Shown here piece after piece: positions 49,551 to 59,537 of a stretch of DNA of 64,000 nucleotides. Positions within the stretch are counted from its first letter, which is position 1; every line of letters begins with the position of its first letter. Position numbers and translations under genes: made by a program. This DNA comes from Epiperipatus broadwayi (Eukaryota; Onychophora; Udeonychophora; Euonychophora; Peripatidae). The stretch covers positions 1 to 64,000 of the forward strand of contig JAQFVV010000320.1 of the NCBI GenBank assembly GCA_028023455.1, read 5' to 3'. The notes under the pieces are model-generated. The model was not told the origin of the DNA. It saw only the letters and a program-made list of their open reading frames with translations, and ran no database searches.

Positions 49551-50202
49551 AATGGGATGGAGCAGAATATGGGAAAACTTAGACTGGGGAATGTAAAATA
49601 AAGTAGCTAATAGGTTTCTCTGGGCATAATTGCTGAGAGATTCTTGATTTCATTTAAGGAGAAGCTATAGTACATCACATCACATCATCATATGATGAAT
49701 CTGATGTCTCCAATAGCGATTATGATTAACATACTGTACATGTATGAAAAAAATGTAAATTATGCATAAAAATATGTTGTTTCGAATAAAATTAAATACT
49801 GTAGTTAATAAAAAAAGTAAAAAAAGTTTGTCTTCTATCAATTTCTTTCAAATTGTCATATTTTATTTTCTTATTTTTTTTTTATGCAAATTTTAAAGTA
49901 ATTTTACGTTGTTGCTTTGCTTTTATGCGATTTTTGGAAAATTGCAGTACCTATCCCCCATTTTTCAAGGTAAGTTAAGTCTATTTTTGTGCGATTTCTT
50001 TTGTGCGCATTTTCTGAGGAACCTATCTACTGCATAAAACGAGACCCAGGTGTATAATAAATTATGCTAGAAAGGGTATAAAAATTTAAAAATAAAAGTA
50101 AAAATAAAATAGTATTAAAGTTAAAAGGATTAGATGATAAATTATTGGTTGTATACATATATAAAATGTGATTGTATTTATATAATGTTTAAATTTGTAG
50201 AT

Positions 50203-50235
50203 CTGGTGAAGACTGCTGGGAACAATTGAAACTGT
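50203..50235 (+). ncRNA. Hammerhead-like motif at the 3' side of PLE-c
   Basis: CTGGTGA is followed by a hairpin region AGACTG...CAATT and GAAACTG. It has one change from the CTGATGA core box and keeps GAAAC. The stem II partner has decayed relative to the inverted copy at 45601-45636. Confidence 0.45.
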
Positions 50236-50309
50236 AATCAATTAAATAAATATATATTTTGCTATAAAGTGTAAAAGAGTGGAGTTTTGATATTATATAT
50301 TATTTTTTT

Positions 50310-51110
50310 TTGATAGCCAACACATTTTTTGATACAATGGTCACTGCATTCTTAGTATCTAGTTCCATTGTTATTGGAGTGTTATTAATCATAAGTCAGA
50401 GCTTGAGGTCTGGATCAGTGCTTCTCACATTATTTATACAGATATTCATTTATTTTTTTTACTTTGTCCTTCCCATTTTTTACAATGGACTCTTCTATTC
50501 TTTCTGAGCAATTTGCCTTTTTTTAAACATGCAGTTTCTATATGACCAACTTGCTTACAATGCATACTCTCTGTATATGGATGTGAACATTCAGTATGTA
50601 TATATTTTGCTTTATCATATTTACAGTAAAGTTCGAGTCATCTGGGAAACTGCTGAATCAAAATTGTATTTGGGCCCATTAATAGCTTGACCATAAAGTT
50701 GTGATCTTTCATTCCATAAATGAAATAGTCTCTCAGAGCTCAATTTAATGAATCTTTAAAATCTCAATTCTGTGACAAAATCTCTAGCCTTTTCTCCTTC
50801 TTCCTGAACATGAAGGTTGAAATTATACTCTTGTGAAATTTTTAGGGATTTTGGACAAAAATAAGTCATCAGGAAAAGTTTTGATGTTTCAAAATCTAAC
50901 TCAGAGAAATGCATAGGGGGTGTCTGAAAACATAAGATTTCATAAGCTGAAGAACACGTGCTTATAAGAAGTTGCTAACTTTAATTCTGATTTTTTTAAT
51001 TTGGTAAAAAGGGAACTTGATCCACATATGGTGATCAATTTTCATGATTGACAGGATTGAATTTGTGTAGGAAACCAATTTTCACTATTTTGATTCTCTT
51101 TTTTTTCCAC
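50310..51110 (-). pseudogene. Gypsy D gag, zinc knuckle and protease start
   Basis: Minus-strand frames give, in order, a matrix/capsid-like stretch (SSAYEILCFQTPP...LDFETSKLFLM), then YNFNLHVQEEGEKARDFVTELR (the gag F..R.Q..GES...YV..LR box), a stop, and RDYFIYGMKDHNFMVKLLMG (the LRD..V.G......Q..LL box). Next is a CCHC-type zinc-knuckle region with HCKQVGHIETAC (50528-50563). Finally comes the retropepsin start ITMELDTKNAVTIVSKNVLAI (about 50320-50385), where DTK replaces the catalytic DTG. Stops and frame changes are present. The gene is cut at 50300 by PLE-c. Confidence 0.82.
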
Positions 51111-51257
51111 CATTTTTTTCAAAAAACAATCAACAAAACACTGTTTTATTTTTTTATTGACAACATTAATAATGTTAACTGTCAATTTTTTTCCAAATTA
51201 ATGGCAGATCTAAACAGACTTTGATGGTAAACCCTGCCATGACAATGACAATTTTGA

Positions 51258-51838
51258 TGTGTTTAGTATGACTAGGAGTAATATTTCTGATCATTTAAGA
51301 ATAACACAACTCTAAAAAATAAATATAAATGATATATATTATGCTTATATACAATACAAAATATATAATGATATTTTATATACAGAGTATAAACATGTTT
51401 AATTACATTGGTTCACTTCCATTACAATTGATGAACTATGCAAGTTTATCTGTCAGCATCTAATGTGTGAGAGGAATGCTGTGGCCTCTAGAACTGTAAT
51501 CCTTCCATGAGTGGCTTAACTTATTTGCAGATAAGCTGATAACTGTAGCTAGCAGCTTCCTATTCCAGATTTGAGCATGCCTCACTGCATTCTACAATAT
51601 GGTCCACAATGTAAATACTACCATTCAATGTCTGGCAGTTATCTGATATTGTCTGAAATTTCTGAAAGTTGTCTGTTTTCCCTTTCAAATGAACTTGAAT
51701 ATATAGCTAGATGCCCATCCTTACTGGAAACAATCAGATTCACTGATCTAGCTTTCTAATTCACTTGTTTATGCCATTGCTATTAGTAAAGACACGTCCA
51801 TTATTTGAGTGTAAGCTTCTGTTAAGTTAGGATTTACA
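51258..51838 (-). repeat. LTR of gypsy D, 5' copy
   Basis: Direct repeat of the two ends of 42066-43325 (TGTGTTTA...TTACA). On the minus strand the internal part follows with a possible gag ATG about 16 bp after the LTR end (near 51241). No convincing tRNA primer-binding site is visible there. Confidence 0.65.
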
Positions 51839-51917
51839 ACATCAGTCAAAATATCAAGTTTATAAATTTATAAAGTTATGTATGAGCTAATCCTGTAGTG
51901 TTCATTCACACGCACAA

Positions 51918-51949
<32 letters not shown>

Positions 51950-52515
51950 GCATTCTAAGTAGGCTGATTTTTCAATCAGAGCTTAAACTGATTACAGTAT
52001 TACATCATCTATTCAATAAAGATTACTGTATATATTGGCATCCAAGTTAGATCCTGTCGATTTCTGCCCTAATCACAATATTATATGTTTGTGCTTACCA
52101 TGCTGGGAACATATAGCTTCCCTATTTGAGTCCTTGATTTTACATATGTTTAAATATAATACTTGAGTGGTAATTTTGATTTGTGTATTCTGGATTTCAT
52201 AAAAGCAAGATTTGTGCTTACACTCCAATTTATCTTATGATAATGGTCTGACATGGGATTGGATATATATTAAAGTTAATATAAACACACCATTTTGGCA
52301 ACGAAGTAAACATTTAATAAATTGTATATATGAAACACAATATTTTAAGGTACAAAAACATTTGTAGGAAAAAATATTAATGTTAATAAAATTTGAATAT
52401 CTATATTCAGCACTAAATTAGCCTTGAAAAAAAATAAATTTTTTATTATAATTGATAAAAAATACATTTCTTATATTAATAATTTTTAAAATATTTTGTA
52501 AATATTGGTTAACAT
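51839..52515. other. AT-rich DNA with CA/TA microsatellite
   Basis: A (CA)n(TA)n tract lies at about 51911-51949. No gene recognised. Confidence 0.5.
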
Positions 52516-52526
52516 TATAAAGTTAG

Positions 52527-53217
52527 TAAATAAACAAGGCAAAACTCTATACAGTACTGCCACCCAGTGCCAACCAGAGTAATCAATGGATGCCAGAACG
52601 CTTGTGCATAAAATTCCTATCTAATGCCTACTCATCCAATACCCCCAGACTAGTTTCTGGCTTGTGGCCTTCGTCAGTGAGGAACTTTGTATCTGAGAGC
52701 ACTGCATCTAGATCTTAGGATCTAATGCAACCCTCCAGCAACCACCTTTTGTCTCTACTTAACTACAAAACTATGACAATGAAACTGAAAACACAAAAAT
52801 ATTTTCAATCTAAGCTCAATAGCTTATATAATCATATGGGTCTGAACTCAGTTCAGCACCCATACATTTTGATGTCTTTGGCTCTTTAACAACCATAGCC
52901 ATTTTTGTGTTTTCAGTTTCATTCTCATAGTTTTGTAGTTAAGTAGAGATAAAAGGTGGTTGCTGGAGTGTTGCATTAGATCCTAAGATCTAGGTGCAGT
53001 GCTCTCAGATCCAAAGCTCCTCACTGACGAAGGCCACAAGCCAGAAACTATTCTAGGGATATTGGATGAGTAGGCATTAGGGATTTTATGCACAAGCCTT
53101 CTGGCATACATCTATTACTCTGATTGGCACAGGGTGGCAGTACTGTATAGAGAGTTTTGCCTTGTTTATAAACAATTATGTGCTAGTATAAGAGATAGTG
53201 ATCATGTGATGCTTTAA
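52527..53217. mobile_element. PLE-d: fold-back made only of inverted terminal arms
   Basis: The left arm (52530-52800) and right arm (52901-53169) are near-identical reverse complements of about 270 bp around a 100-bp spacer without coding sequence. The direct repeat TATAAAGTTAG (52516-52526 and 53218-53228) flanks the unit as a putative 11-bp target duplication. Each arm has CTGACGA-AGGCCACAAGCC-A-GAAAC, the same arrangement as the arms of PLE-a, -b and -c. That is the reason for assigning it to PLEs in the absence of any coding sequence. Confidence 0.6.
53024..53056 (+). ncRNA. Hammerhead-like motif in PLE-d (best preserved)
   Basis: CTGACGA, stem II GGC/GCC with loop CACAA, one A, then GAAAC and a short possible stem III. 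Only the U-to-C change in CUGAYGA departs from the core heptamer. The left-arm copy (complement of 52648-52677) reads GAAACTAGTC, which would give a short stem III and a GUC cleavage triplet. This is the copy most worth testing. Confidence 0.5.
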
Positions 53218-53340
53218 TATAAAGTTAGCCTATTTCTGTTTTAAAAAGAAAAAAATGTTTATATAAGATAGTTATTCTATAAACATGTAAAATTCATCAA
53301 ACAACATGGATGTACAACAATTTACAACAACAAATGTTTA

Positions 53341-53845
53341 ATAAGCATTTATTTTTATATAGTGCTGTGTTTACAATTGTATTACATTCAAATATCAGCC
53401 TTTCAAGCTAATTGTGCACACGCTTTGCGAGTGTTAATAATAAATGAATACTTTCCTTTCCAATACAAGATATAGTATTTATGCAGGAATAAAATGAATC
53501 CACCTATTCCTACAACTCAAATGCTTATATATGAGCAAATCTGAAGTACTGGCAAGGAAAGCGTGAGGACAGACCACTCACTTTAAATCACTATCTACAA
53601 TGTCTGAATGAATGACGTAGGTGAAATTGTCTAAAATTTACTAAACGGCACTAACTGAAACTTAATCATATGTAAATAAGTATTTATTTTTATATAGCGC
53701 TGTGTTTACAATTGTATTACATTCGAATATCAGCCTATCAAGCTAATTGTGCATGCGCTTTGCGAGTATTAATAATAAATGAATACTTTCATTTCCAATA
53801 CAAGATATAGTATTTATGCAGGAATAAAATGAATCCACCTAATGT
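53341..53845 (-). mobile_element. SINE dimer with 15-bp target duplication
   Basis: AACAACAAATGTTTA at 53326-53340 and 53846-53860 is an exact duplication around the unit. Inside are two copies of the same about 170-bp sequence 335 bp apart. On the minus strand each reads from GGTGGATTCATTTTATTCC to a 3' tail G(C)GCTATATAAAAATAAAT, joined by a unique linker. The tail and body match the fold-back at 18389-18599. The single duplication around both copies shows they were inserted together as one retroposed dimer. Confidence 0.75.
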
Positions 53846-53860
53846 AACAACAAATGTTTA

Positions 53861-56439
53861 TATAATTATCATAATTTAAACAATGAAAGCAACTAGTTTG
53901 TATGTTTCTGCAGGAAATGTACCAACCAAGTCCAGCCATAAATTTGCCATTGCTGCCTAATTTTGAAAATTTTGACACACACACCACCAGAAAAGAAAAA
54001 TTTCTCAATTAAAGACAAAAAATTGAAAATAAAATGGAGATGAAACATATCAATAATAATGGTATTGTGTTAACTTTTTATTGAAGTCAACTAATGTAAA
54101 AACCTTTAAAACACAAAAGCATAAAGTACCGATTTAATGATCCTTCTAGAAGAATATTTAGCACCTAAGGAAAATGTTTTGGTTGTTCAACATCAATTTT
54201 ATCAAAGTATTAAAATCAACAGCAATTAAATGCAGATATTTTCTTAGATTTACAATCTGAATTGGGAGATTGAGAATTCTTAATGTGAGTGCAAAATATT
54301 GAACCTTTCCCACCAAGAGCAATTTAAGGCATCAAAGATAATTCTATCAGAGATTGGTTGTTACAGTCTGACCAAGAAATATCAAGTTTTCAAGACATTG
54401 TAACCAAGACAGGAAACATCAAGAGCCAAACTCCAAGTAGTTAGGACAAAATTTATTTATCAATGTCATCTACATTAGATGTTAACAAAGCAATTCATTG
54501 AGTATCATATCAAAAATTAGCACAAAATAATTCAAATCCAAAAACATCAACAGCAGAGTTCATCCAGAAACAAAATCAATCAAAAACAAGATTATTTTTT
54601 TTTTTGGAAACATAAATAGTTTTTGTCTACACTGTGAAAAAAAACAATTTCCTTGCAAACGACTATTCAGTTAGCAGATTGAAATTAAAATGCATATGAT
54701 ATCACAAAAGTGGTCATATGTTGAAAGTATGCCTCAAGACACATCAAAAAATTTCGTCAACCCATATAACAATGATAACACAAAGTCTTAATGCATTCAA
54801 AGCATTATCAACATATACCAGAATGCAAGAGACACAGCATACCTTTATCTTTCCTTTATATCAAACTATCAATCAAAAATCCAGTAAAAGCAGGAACAAA
54901 CTCCAGTAATAAATTCAACTCCAGGAAATACATAAACTCTGGATCCCACTCCAATTTAAATTATCTACCAACTCAACTGGAGTTGTCATAGGCCTGTGCA
55001 TTTTCAGAATTATATCATTTGCGTGAGTATTCATTAATAAGTGTGGAAGAATTATAACAATGTTTGTAATATTCTCATAGCCATTATTCAACATTCTATT
55101 TTACAGTTTTGGTTAAGCACCAATAAACACAACAATCAGATAACTTTTTTTATATTACTTCTTTTCCCTGCATCTTCTAATTTATTTTTGAATTTTTTTT
55201 ATTATTTTATTTTTATTTAAATGATAGTTCTCTTCATTATATTCTTTTTAGTACTATTGAATGTGTGATCTTTAGTGTTGTTGTTTACATGAAAAATATT
55301 CATATGTTGTAAGATGATAAATAGGTATGTATATAATAAAAGTTAGTTATAATAAAAATTATAAAAGGAAATGTATTTTCATGGTTCAAAACTTGAAAAG
55401 AGATTATATCAAACTATTAATAACAAGATTTCTGTTTCTTTGAAGTAATTTTCTTCATGCTCTACTGTATCTTTAAGACATGCACAATCTTGCATCCCTG
55501 ATAAATCAAAGGTATATAAGAATGCTTGTCAAATATTTTTATCATTATTAAGCTTTTTAAAAATAATTTATATTGCTTATATTTTTTTGATAGTTTATAT
55601 TTCAGACTCACAAGAAATCATATTTTAAACATCCTAAAAAATATTTTAATATAGTTAAAATCTAGTTAGTCATTGCAATTTATAATATATGGTACTTTTA
55701 TTATCAATCTGGGTAACCCAATATGTGTAAAGATAATCTTTCTTTACTTCTTTTTCATCTCTTAAACATTTCTTTATTACACCTATATTTATGTTGTCTT
55801 TAAATTTATAAAACTCCAAAAATAAATTAGGAATTTCTTATGGGTGAAAGATTTGGCTAGATCAAGTAAATGTCATGAGTCAGGCAAATTTCAAGTATCT
55901 TCCTGCTTATTTTTTCAAAGCATATTATAACAAAAAACATAGAATATTGGACTTATTTTGTGATCTGAATAACAATCAGTATCAATCTATGTCCAGGTTA
56001 GTTGATCTGAAATTAGCAACTGGAAATACAGAAGTAGATGCATATCCTCTGCATTATGAAAAAAAAATCTTAACTGTGGAAGAAGTTTGCAAATAATACA
56101 TGGACTTTAATTGGAATACTGTAAAGAAGAAAAACTTTATATTCTTGAATAATAACTAACAAAATATTCTTTTTTTGTGGAATATCATAGATAATTTGCC
56201 AAGAAAAGTGGCCACTTCATGGCAATTAATCATGTGGATCTATTCCTTAGATGGGATTTCAAGTCAATAAAATTAGTGTGACATGTTCTATGAACAAAAA
56301 TTAGTTAACTTTGTTGAAACCTATGATCCAGTGAATAATCATATGTAGAATATTGCACTATCAATAAAACCACGAGGATTCCCTATGTTTCAGGTCTACT
56401 TAACAATATGTGACAAACAGGATTCTGAAATTTAAAAAA
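53861..56439. other. AT-rich DNA, nothing firmly recognised
   Basis: No gene recognised. An open frame of 73 codons at 55875-56096 precedes the LINE relic on the same strand and could be a decayed 5' portion of it, but no endonuclease motif is visible in it. Confidence 0.45.
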
Positions 56440-57200
56440 TTTATTCAACAGCCCAAGACAATTAAGACTTTGATGACAAAATAAATTATTATTTTTGGGG
56501 AGACTTTAATATGAAATTAGAAGAACTAAAGTCTGATATGGAAAAATATAAAATCGGAAAAAAAATGCAATGCTCAATATTTATTAAAATGAAATAAAAA
56601 ATATTTTAATTCAAAATAGATGGTAATAAATGGTCACTAATAGCAAGGTAATGTCTATGCAGAATGCAGTTCTTATTATTGACTTCTTTGAACAGAATTA
56701 AAAGAAAATCACATAAAGAAAAGTGACATACAAAAATTAAGACATCAACAAATATTATACTTTCAGAATATTCGTCAACAATTAATTCAAACTAAAACAA
56801 ATTAAAAATTCTCAAAGAAACCCTGTATCAATGAAAAGAAATAGCTGAAATAGGGAAAGAATATTGTTGACATTTTTAATATGATTTGCAATTAGAGAAA
56901 AAAAAATCTTGAACCAGATATTCCTAAACCAGAAATAGATAAAGCTTAAAAAATAAACGCTTCTAGTATAGATGAAATAATGACTAAAATCATAAAAGAT
57001 ATGGAATCAGATAAAAATGAAATCATTCATCAATTTTTTCAAGGATTTGGAGAAATAGAACATACCCAAAATAATTATGTCATTCAATCTTTATTCTTCT
57101 TATATAAAAAATTAACCCAACTGATTATAACAATTATAGAGCAATAGCCTTTATTTCACTGAAGACAAAATAATGCTCAGCCCAATTTATTTATTCATTT
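56440..57200 (+). pseudogene. Old RTE/BovB-like LINE remnant (endonuclease and RT)
   Basis: In broken + frames: YFWGDFNMKL (56490-56519), with the GDFN motif of the LINE apurinic-type endonuclease. It is followed by INASSIDEIMTKIIKDM (for the GKA.G.DEI..E.IK box of the RT) at about 56955-57005. Then comes DYNNYRAIAFIS (57123-57160), the NYR.IALIS box, followed by an IML stub. The FADD palm is missing. The IALIS-style box fits BovB/RTE elements rather than the NYRPISLL type at 20114. Many stops and frameshifts are present. Confidence 0.7.
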
Positions 57201-58195
57201 TTTTTCCATTCATGACAATGAAGACTACCAGGAATCAACAAACCACAGACTATTGATCTGTCATACTTTGTTTGAACTTGTAATATATTTTCTTTAATAA
57301 TGTTTAAGAATTGAATTTATTTATATTACAATCTCTATTTATATTACAATCTTTATAACAACCATTATCCTTTTTACCATTATCGTAAATTTCTTAAAAA
57401 ATAAATATGTTTAGGAATGTTTGGCTAACAGTGAATTTTTTAGAATGCTTTCTAAACTTTTAAAACCGCAGTGACTATTTTTATATTCAACCATCTATGT
57501 GAGTACAAATATATATTTTTTTCCTTAGCAGGTTGAGTTACAACCAAATGATAACAATTTACCATCATAATTTATTATTGTTTTCCATCTCTTTGTCACA
57601 ACTTATTCTAATATCTTTAACAACATGTAACGTATTATTTATTAAACTACTAAGATCTATTTTATCATTTTCAATAAAAACAATACTAACAAAAAATAAG
57701 ATGAAACATTAAAAACAAAATTTAATGATAACTAGAAAACAAATTCAATGCAAAATATATCAACGTTTTATTTAGAAGGAACATCTAGTCAAAAGTCTTA
57801 TTTGCTTTTATATAATAAATGATATAAATTTTTCATTAAAAAAATTTGGAATTTCAGGATTAATGCATTATACATGAATGTTTTGATACTAACATTTTAT
57901 ATAGTCAAATATTTTGCTTTTATATGAAGATGCACAGTTTTTCAGTTGAACATAACTCCAGAATTATTTCTGAAGCTCTAAAATCTTTTCATTCTGCATA
58001 GCTTCTTGTAATTGGATCACACCACCATTCCTGAAATAAAATGGAAAACAATTAAAATACTATGTATATATCAAAAATAAAATCTTGTAAACACCACTCT
58101 AATCCTTCATAATAATATTCTACATATATATAATATATAAATAACATTATAGTATATAATTAAAGGAAATTTGAGCTCAAACTTTAAACTCCCTT
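57201..58195. other. AT-rich DNA, nothing recognised
   Basis: No gene or transposon end recognised. Confidence 0.5.
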
Positions 58196-58525
58196 CAGTC
58201 ATTCATTCTTTCCAATATAACTGATACACATAACCACATATATGTGAAAAAGATAAATGATTACACATGAGGAGTCAGAATGACTCAAGGGCAATATGAG
58301 TAGAACAATAACAATGGCATCAACAGGGATATATATATATATGTGTGTGTGTGTATGTGGAAAATGATCATCCAGACCAGCTGATAAATGCTGGTCCAGC
58401 ATGAAATACATATATTGAAGCTCATTTATCTTTTTTGCCTATATATAGTTAGGTGTATCAGTTATATTGGATAGATTGAATGATTAAAGAGAGCTTTACA
58501 GAAGGGGTTCAAATCCCCCTTTAAT
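58196..58525. repeat. Fold-back repeat with a tRNA-like B-box
   Basis: Arms of about 70 bp (58196-58262 and 58427-58495) are reverse complements sharing CCAATATAACTGATACAC and GATAAATGA. The loop holds an AT/GT microsatellite and a hairpin GACCAGC-TGATAAAT-GCTGGTC. Just beyond the right arm, GGGGTTCAAATCCCC (about 58505) is a textbook T-arm/B-box with a perfect 4-bp stem. An A-box-like TAGTTAGGTGT lies about 55 bp before it. A tRNA-derived SINE is possible. There is no full cloverleaf, so not a tRNA gene. Confidence 0.5.
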
Positions 58526-59537
58526 TATATATATATATATGTTTAATTTTAAATCAAGTTTTTTCTTTTTAAAGATAATTTTTCCAGTACAATTGAATCC
58601 CGTTTGATCTTTTAAAACACTATATTCATATTTTGCCTATTGACAGCTGATATTTAAATCAATTTATATTTTACTGAAGTATTAGATTCTAAATATTCAG
58701 TTAACTATTAATAATAGTTATCATAACAATTATCCATTGAATAGACTTTTTTTAGTATTAACTACTGCTCTGTTTTCTCCATTTTATGCAAATATATCTC
58801 TTAAGTTCTTTTGTCAAAGATAGGTTGGGTTGACTAAGCATAGAAGATTATGATTTAATAATAAGATATTTGGTCAATGATAGTAATAGTCTGTCATTGC
58901 TTTCCATTCCCTTAATAATTATTTATTCTAGCATTTTGAATTTGGGACATTATTGAAAGAATGCAACTGCTTATCTTTTTTTCTTACAGTTTTCATGTTT
59001 GCAATACTTTTTACTATATTTTATACCTTGTTTCTTTTTAATTATTTAATATTCTTATTTACTAAGTAAATATACCTATTATAGATAATCTTCTGTAGTT
59101 TTGTATTTTCAATTTCATGAGATAGAGCTTTTATCTTTGTTTTCAACTATGTTCATGTTTAAAATTAGAATTTGGTGGCTTATCTAATAAATTTTTTTAG
59201 TGAAATTTTGTAAATTTAATATAGTACTCTTATGAGTGTGAATTAATATAAAAGAATTCTGATTAAGGTGAGATGCAAAGGTTGTAAAATAAAATTATAT
59301 TAAAATTTGAGATTTTATACTTTTTGAATAAGCACTTAAATAATTTTAGTTTGAAATGAAATATAAATTGTTTTTTAAATATTTTATTTAAGTATTTCTT
59401 AATAAACCAATTTAGTTTAAGAAATAAAATATATAAGCAGCTTTATAGTTTGACAACTTTGTAGAAATTTATATATATTTTATCAGTAATCCTTTTTACT
59501 AATGATAATGGGGTATTTATATTAACCACTCATATAT
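58526..59537. other. AT-rich DNA, nothing recognised
   Basis: No gene or transposon end recognised. Confidence 0.5.

Larger units (their letters stand above)
48427..50052 (+). mobile_element. Tigger/pogo DNA transposon relic (TA target)
   Basis: Inverted ends CACCCGGGTCTCATTTTATG and (complement of the right end) CACCTGGGTCTCGTTTTATG. They are flanked by TA on each side (48425-48426 and 50053-50054). The empty target site survives in the inverted arm of PLE-c near 45835, which reads through TATA without the element. A CENP-B-type N-terminal HTH coding relic at 49362 assigns it to the pogo/Tigger group. It has lost most of its transposase, carries a roughly 150-bp tandem duplication, and itself hosts two smaller elements (48531-48655 and 49082-49290). 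Confidence 0.9.
45536..50299 (+). mobile_element. PLE-c: Penelope-like element with inverted arms and nested inserts
   Basis: The left arm (45536-about 45911) is the reverse complement of the 3' end, split here into about 48351-48426 and 50055-50299 by a Tigger insertion. Both arms begin or end TATAATATCAAAACTCC. The + strand between them encodes a truncated PLE RT and a GIY-YIG domain (45913-47809). A 531-bp element interrupts the RT. The host sequence on both sides is gypsy D protease. The left arm preserves the uninterrupted version of the Tigger target site, so the Tigger junction is certain. Confidence 0.85.
42066..51838 (-). mobile_element. Ty3/gypsy element D, base of a four-layer nest
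   Basis: Two direct repeats begin TGTGTTTA (42066 and 51258) and end TTACA (43325 and 51838). They share TAATATTTCTGATCATTTAA and a long second half with CAATTGATGAAC, TTCTACAATAT and CTGGAAACAATCA. On the minus strand the 5' LTR is at 51258-51838, followed by gag (50310-51110), protease/pol start (split at 45535/50300) and the 3' LTR. Most of pol is missing. The element was interrupted by PLE-b (43411-44730) and PLE-c (45536-50299), the latter in the protease. No matching 5-bp target duplication is visible at the outer ends, so the exact ends are tentative. Confidence 0.75.

Noticed and set aside
55875-56096. 73-codon frame upstream of the 56.4-kb LINE relic
   Set aside because: It might be decayed ORF1 or endonuclease but contains no identifiable motif, so not called as a gene.
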